From: Macquaria australasica
Taxonomy: Eukaryota; Chordata; Actinopteri; Centrarchiformes; Percichthyidae
DNA length: 64,000 nt
Direction of reading: 5' to 3'
NCBI GenBank assembly: GCA_005408345.1
Contig: SEMN01000206.1
Coordinates: 377,001-441,000, forward strand
The first letter of the stretch is position 1; each line of letters begins with the position of its first letter. The notes under the pieces are model-generated. The model was not told the DNA's origin, did not search any database, and saw nothing but the letters and a program-made list of their open reading frames with translations. The translations under genes and the position numbers were made by a program. Positions 60,046 to 64,000 of the stretch are shown here, piece by piece.

Positions 60046-60245
60046 CTATTTGTATCGCGATCTCACTCTTTTGGTCATTACCCAACACTCATGAGCATAA
60101 GTGAGGGTTGGAAATGTAGATCATGCAGTAAAATACGCGCTTACGTTCTTATTCAGTCCTGTTGACCCCCCGTTCCGTCTTACCCATGCTCATGAACACG
60201 ACCCCTAGATCCCTGAACTCCTTTACTTTCAGCATCTTCTCCTCT
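60045..60245 (-). mobile_element. LINE reverse-transcriptase fragment, decayed
   Basis: On the minus strand the conceptual translation includes KEFRDLGVVFMSMGKTERGV, then IYISNPHL and a WVMT-like stretch. This is the order EF.YLGV.FTS.G..E..., Y.PTLTYG.E.WV.T found near the C-terminus of ORF2 of a widespread fish non-LTR retrotransposon. Stops and frame changes break it. It abuts the element at 59440-60045; the clade is not assigned. Confidence 0.65.
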
Positions 60246-60839
60246 TTTTAAATGGGAACTTCTGGTTCTACATGTTTCATATTTTGATTGTCTTCCCTTC
60301 TCACCAATATTTCCTTTCATCCTTTATCAAATAAATCTAAATTTTTTGTTTCACAATTGCAGTCTTTAGAGTTAGAGTTCGTGCAGAGTTGCATTTATAG
60401 TATGATTTCTACGTCAAGGGTGATTTCCTGTCCAAACTTTGATCCAGATCCTCTCCAAAGCTGACAACAGAAAATAATTTTACTTTTGTTTTTACTCTTT
60501 ACATTCAAGGAAAGCGTCCACGTTTTAAACATACAGTACAAACGACTTCTACAATGATGACTATGCAGACTATTTAAGCGCCACTGGACATCAGAGGTCA
60601 TTATGTTGATGATTGAGGCCTCTGCCAGTCAGATGCTCCCAAACAGTGCCCTTGACCCTCAGATTGATCACTGTCTCTGGGCTCAGACGGTTCAGGGCCG
60701 CAGCAGAACCTGCTGTCTGCCGTTTGCTTAGACTAAAAAGCTGCTAAAAGCTGGGATCAATGGGGCGGTAGAATCAATCAGGATCATCCGTGTTTACAGG
60801 ACTCAGGAGGATTACCTCACTGTTACTGGAATGGCCTCA

Positions 60840-61060
60840 CAGGAATGACTGGCCATTAGAACAGTGGGACTAAACACAGTGCACCGCTGTTTACATAAAA
60901 GGTAATGTGGGCCCGGCCTCGGCTCTGTGTGCCAGAGACAATTAGGCCCCTATACAGGCCGTAATCCACCGCCGGGCGCGAGGTAATCAAATTCAAACAT
61001 AGCCAGGCCCCCGAAAACAATGAGGGACGGGATTACAATTAATGCATGTGAAGATAGAAA
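60840..61060. promoter_or_regulatory. Candidate conserved enhancer 2.4 kb upstream of fgf5
   Basis: A repeat-free, G+C-rich island containing GACAATTAGGCCCC, CAGGCCGTAATCCACC, GCGAGGTAATCAAATTC, AAACAATGAGGG and GGGATTACAATTAATGC. The dense TAAT/ATTA homeodomain cores and an ACAAT (SOX-type) core in otherwise A+T-rich DNA resemble developmental enhancers. No alignment was possible here. Confidence 0.38.
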
Positions 61061-61805
61061 ATGAATAAGCTTAACACTGAACATGTGCTACAGCGACCAA
61101 GATTCAAAGTATACAGCATTAGATGGACATTTTTAAAATGCTACATATTTTAGCTTGTTTGGTTTGTCAAGAAGTATTTCACAGGAATTTTACAGTAACT
61201 TTGGAAGATACCCATTTGATTTATCTAACCCAGACTCCTGAAGCCTCATTGTCAACATGGTACAGTATCATGTCTGTTAGAGTAATCATTCGAGTTGGAG
61301 CGATCACAATAAAGCCAATTTCAAATACAACAAAAAAGGTCACAAACATTTTTCAACTCATATCATTCCTTTACTTTAGTTTTCAACATTTGGTTTCATT
61401 TTGTCAGAAGACATTTTGACTTGTCAGGAACTTGTCAGGTTGATAATAACATTAACGATGGCTCCGTTCTGTTCAAGTGTCCCATTAAGCCATGACAGTG
61501 CGACGGTGAGCCAACATGCACAATACCAGGACCCTGACACTGAAGCAGCCAAATGGAATTCAGCCATTATTCATTTTATTATTTGGACCTGTGCTGTTTC
61601 TTCTGTGACATGTCAAAATTACTTTGGTAAAATAAAATAAAAAGCTTTTTGCCCAATTTGATGTTTTTCTGTTATGGTTTGATATAATGTTAATTGCAGA
61701 ATGACAGCCTCTATGACAATCACAAACAACAGGCGCTGACTGGATGATTTATGTTTTTCACCCAATTCAGAACAACAACAGGCAATGGATGAGCAGTTAG
61801 GGTTG

Positions 61806-62340
61806 CAAAATCCATTCCATTTCCATGGAAATTAACAGGAATTTATGGGAATTAATAGGAAATAACAGGAATAAAATGGAAAATAGGGGTTATTTGCTCA
61901 GGATGTATTCACCATGTCATATGCAGATAGAAACAAACCTTTTAACTTATCATTATCATTGTAAACCCTTCAAATAGAAATAAAAAAAAATCAACAATTT
62001 AGTTGAGTTGAACTTTCATTGAACAACAACAACAAAAAAACATTCCCTATGACCCTCCTCCAAAAAAGACTTCTCTCCAACAAAATACTTTTCCTCTTGG
62101 GCCTCCGTATCCTCTCCATGGACTTCCTTGGTGTCAGACTCTGATGCCTCACCTTCACTGTCCAGGTGTGTCGAGGAAGGCTGTGTGTCAGGCACAAAGA
62201 GCCTCAAGTTTGCCCGGATGGCCACCAGTGTTTTCAATTTAGGCATGGTCAGCCTGTTGCCTGCCTTGGTGTGTGTGTTCCCAAACAGAAACAAAACCCC
62301 CGACCCTTTTCTGTGCCTAGTCTTGCTCAACGGCACATAG
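61806..62340 (-). mobile_element. hAT transposon remnant with transposase C-terminal fragment
   Basis: The left end GGGTTGCAAAATCCATTCC, followed by ATTCC/GGAATT-rich text, is a known fish transposon terminus. On the minus strand 62016-62336 a 106-codon frame reads HTKAGNRLTMPKLKTLVAIR followed by an acidic Ser/Glu-rich tail; 'K..NRL...LV..R.NLR' resembles the end of the hAT dimerisation region. The catalytic part is absent, so the copy is dead. Confidence 0.55.
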
Positions 62341-62385
62341 GAAAGAATCGAACCTGTGACCTTCTATCGCCTTGCTGCTAAATGG
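62310..62385 (-). mobile_element. tRNA-like SINE fragment
   Basis: On the minus strand GAAGGTCACAGGTTCGATTC is a box-B-like sequence followed by GTGCCGTTGAGCAAGAC, a phrase that closes many fish tRNA-derived repeats. It abuts or interrupts the hAT remnant. Confidence 0.45.
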
Positions 62386-62389
62386 AAGA

Positions 62390-62850
62390 ATCTCCACAAA
62401 TGATCTCTTTACCTTTTCTCTCACTTGGAACCAGTAAAAGTCACCTTCAGTAGAAAAGATGTATTATATTTTATAAGCAAAACGTCTCAGTAATTCTTCT
62501 TTCTCACTTCATTCAGCTGTTGTGGGACAACTTCTACCTGAATACCTTTTTATTTTTTAGACACTTTCTGTCTTTGTGTGAAACCAGAGCTGATACTTAA
62601 CATGCAAAATATAGCATGATAATGTTGGATATGTATGGACTGTTGAATGACATGAATCATGGAGATGGTTATGATGAGAAGAACAGTGTTTAAATGATTG
62701 CAGTGTATTTTTCTACTATCCATTTGTGCAGTAATCCATAATCTGATCATTACAATGTCTCCTCTGCCACTGTACACTGCTCAGAATACATCAGGCAGCT
62801 TGACAGGCGCTTCTACTGTAAGCATGTGGACGTATCAGATGATAAGGTGG
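62390..62850. other. Unique-looking DNA upstream of fgf5
   Basis: A+T-rich, with no repeat recognised. Leads into the G+C-richer fgf5 promoter region. Confidence 0.4.
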
Positions 62851-62854
62851 ACTA

Positions 62855-62870
62855 AAGCCTATAAATACGG
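62855..62870 (+). promoter_or_regulatory. fgf5: Distal TATA box, possible alternative fgf5 promoter
   Basis: TATAAATA at 62860-62867, in GCCTATAAATACGGCCGCC, 590 bases before the fgf5 ATG and 430 bases upstream of a second identical TATA motif. Whether it is used is unknown. Confidence 0.3.
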
Positions 62871-63280
62871 CCGCCTGAGTCTCCCGGTGAGCCAGTGTTT
62901 AAACTCTGCTGCACCACCTGATGATCTGTGCTGCCTGAACCCCACCGTCCTCACTCCTGCGTTTAACGTTTCATTATTTCGGTTAAACTCTTTTTATATG
63001 GAGAGAAGCGCCCTCAGAAGAGTCTTTTTTCCCCCCCCATGTCTTTTCATGTATGAATTAATCGCGTCCTCGATCTATTAAAACGATGTCTCCCTGTGCG
63101 TAAAATGCTGCGCTTAGTGCGTCCTGGCGCGGACGATTCCTTGGAAAATGTGCGCTGTCACTCGCGTTTCCTTCACGCCCCGCTGCTGTGGATCGGTGCT
63201 GAGCAGGAGTGGCATCTCGGCGACAAAATCTGGATGAAAGAGCGTCCTTTAGAGCTCAGGCATGCATCGAGTAGTGAGAT

Positions 63281-63297
63281 CATTGGCGTTATAAATA
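63281..63297 (+). promoter_or_regulatory. fgf5: Proximal promoter of fgf5 (inverted CCAAT plus TATA box)
   Basis: CATTGG (reverse of CCAATG) at 63281-63286 is followed at once by TATAAATA at 63290-63297. A start site 25-30 bases downstream (about 63320-63330) would give a 5'UTR of some 120-130 bases before the ATG at 63450. Confidence 0.5.
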
Positions 63298-63409
63298 TCC
63301 CCGTGCCAGCAGAACAACTCCAGCTACTGCAGCCGGGGTAATGCCCAGGAGCGCTGCACGCGTGTGTGCGCTCGGTTTCTGGTGCCCAGACCTCAGGAGC
63401 GACACCAAA

Positions 63410-63427
63410 ATGCTAGAAGTGGCCTAG
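63410..63427 (+). promoter_or_regulatory. Upstream ORF in the fgf5 leader
   Basis: ATG CTA GAA GTG GCC TAG, five codons, with a good context (AAAATG, A at -3), ending 22 bases before the fgf5 start codon. A terminating upstream ORF this close normally lowers translation of the main frame unless ribosomes reinitiate. I recall that human FGF5 mRNA also carries an upstream ORF with such an effect. Confidence 0.5.
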
Positions 63428-63449
63428 CGAGCGTCTCCTGTTTGGAAGA

Positions 63450-63660
63450 ATGAATGTTCCCCTTTACCTTCTGACCGTCGCTCACTTGATTTGCGCCGCC
63501 GCCGGAGCACAGCACGTCTCTTCGGAGCGCCAACTTCTGGAGGAGGAGATCAGTTCCGGACGCAGGACTTGCAGGCTCTACTGTAGGGTTGGCATCGGCT
63601 TCCATCTCCAGATTCATCCCGACGGCAGAGTCAACGGCAGCCATGAGCCCAACCAGCTGA
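63450..63660 (+). CDS. fgf5: Fibroblast growth factor 5, coding exon 1 (partial gene)
   Basis: FGF5 is a secreted heparin-binding growth factor acting through FGF receptors; in mammals it ends hair growth phases, and its role in fish is less clear. The exon encodes 70 full codons plus the first base of a Ser codon, ending CTGA|GTAAGT (donor at 63661). Residues 1-20 are a hydrophobic signal peptide ending CAAAGA. A short acidic stretch follows (QLLEEE), then RRTCRLYCRVGIGFHLQIHP (39-57), the first strands of the beta-trefoil, which is diagnostic for the FGF4/5/6 group, and DGRVNGSHE with an N-glycosylation site at N62. The exon is much shorter than the mammalian one because the Ser-rich insert between signal peptide and core is missing. 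The start ATG has A at -3. Later exons lie beyond the window. FGF5 over FGF4/6 is favoured by the adjoining prdm8. Confidence 0.92.
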
Positions 63661-64000
63661 GTAAGTCATTCACTCCGGTTTCACGGTGCATGGAGCAGCC
63701 TAACTACTAAATTATAAACGCCTGACGCGCAGATGAATCCGGTGCGTCCCGCTGAGAATGCGCACTTGGATCTACATTCCTACATCTGCTCTAATTGATT
63801 CCCCCTTTGTTTGCAGTTTTATCCGTTTCAAATGCCATCCCTGGAAGTTATAACAATAATGATTTACACAGGAAGAGTGTAAGAACCGCGCACCTAAACT
63901 TAGGCTGCTTGACCCTGTCAAATATCTGCGCAGCGGCCATCTGGTTGACGAGCCTTGTTTGTGTCTCTCCGGGATGTTGGCAGGTAGACTATTTGTGGAA
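63661..64000 (+). other. fgf5: Start of fgf5 intron 1
   Basis: Follows the GTAAGT donor and runs off the window. No exon, repeat or conserved motif is recognised; a 340-base sample is too short to judge. Confidence 0.7.

Overview
The window is nuclear DNA from a ray-finned (teleost) fish. Two real genes are visible, both on the + strand: prdm8, which is complete, and fgf5, of which only the first coding exon and promoter lie inside. Split exons with GT/AG introns, long A+T-rich non-coding stretches, many CA/GT microsatellites and dispersed repeats of the kind familiar from spiny-rayed fish support a teleost. No bacterial-style operon, CRISPR array or phage is present, and almost all open frames of 60-150 residues are chance frames. 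Layout: 1-37.3 kb is a repeat-rich gene desert upstream of prdm8. It holds a LINE 3' end, several inverted-repeat transposons (MITEs), a solo LTR, and copies of a GTTAGCATGCTAAC-bearing dispersed repeat, some broken by younger insertions. Between the repeats are non-repetitive stretches that may be conserved enhancers. 37.3-38.6 kb is a G+C- and CpG-rich promoter region with a probable non-coding first exon of prdm8 (donor at 38289). 40.9-43.6 kb holds the three coding exons of prdm8 (569 residues: an N-terminal PR/SET domain and three zinc fingers), followed by a 3'UTR with AATAAA signals at 44209 and 44441. 44.5-62.4 kb is the intergenic interval, again full of transposon remnants. 62.8-63.66 kb holds the fgf5 promoter (CATTGG plus TATAAATA), a five-codon upstream ORF and coding exon 1 (signal peptide and the first strand of the FGF core). 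The order prdm8 then fgf5, same strand, about 20 kb apart, matches the PRDM8-FGF5 neighbourhood of tetrapods, so each gene call supports the other. PRDM8 is a nuclear transcriptional repressor of neural and retinal development and FGF5 is a secreted growth factor. They are not known to share a pathway, so the linkage more likely reflects shared or interleaved regulatory DNA. I did not find a previously undescribed biological system. The most distinctive structures are the nested transposon insertions, a perfect 19-bp inverted-repeat MITE, a tandem array of inverted CCAAT boxes in prdm8 intron 1, a G15 run just upstream of the prdm8 promoter, and the fgf5 upstream ORF.
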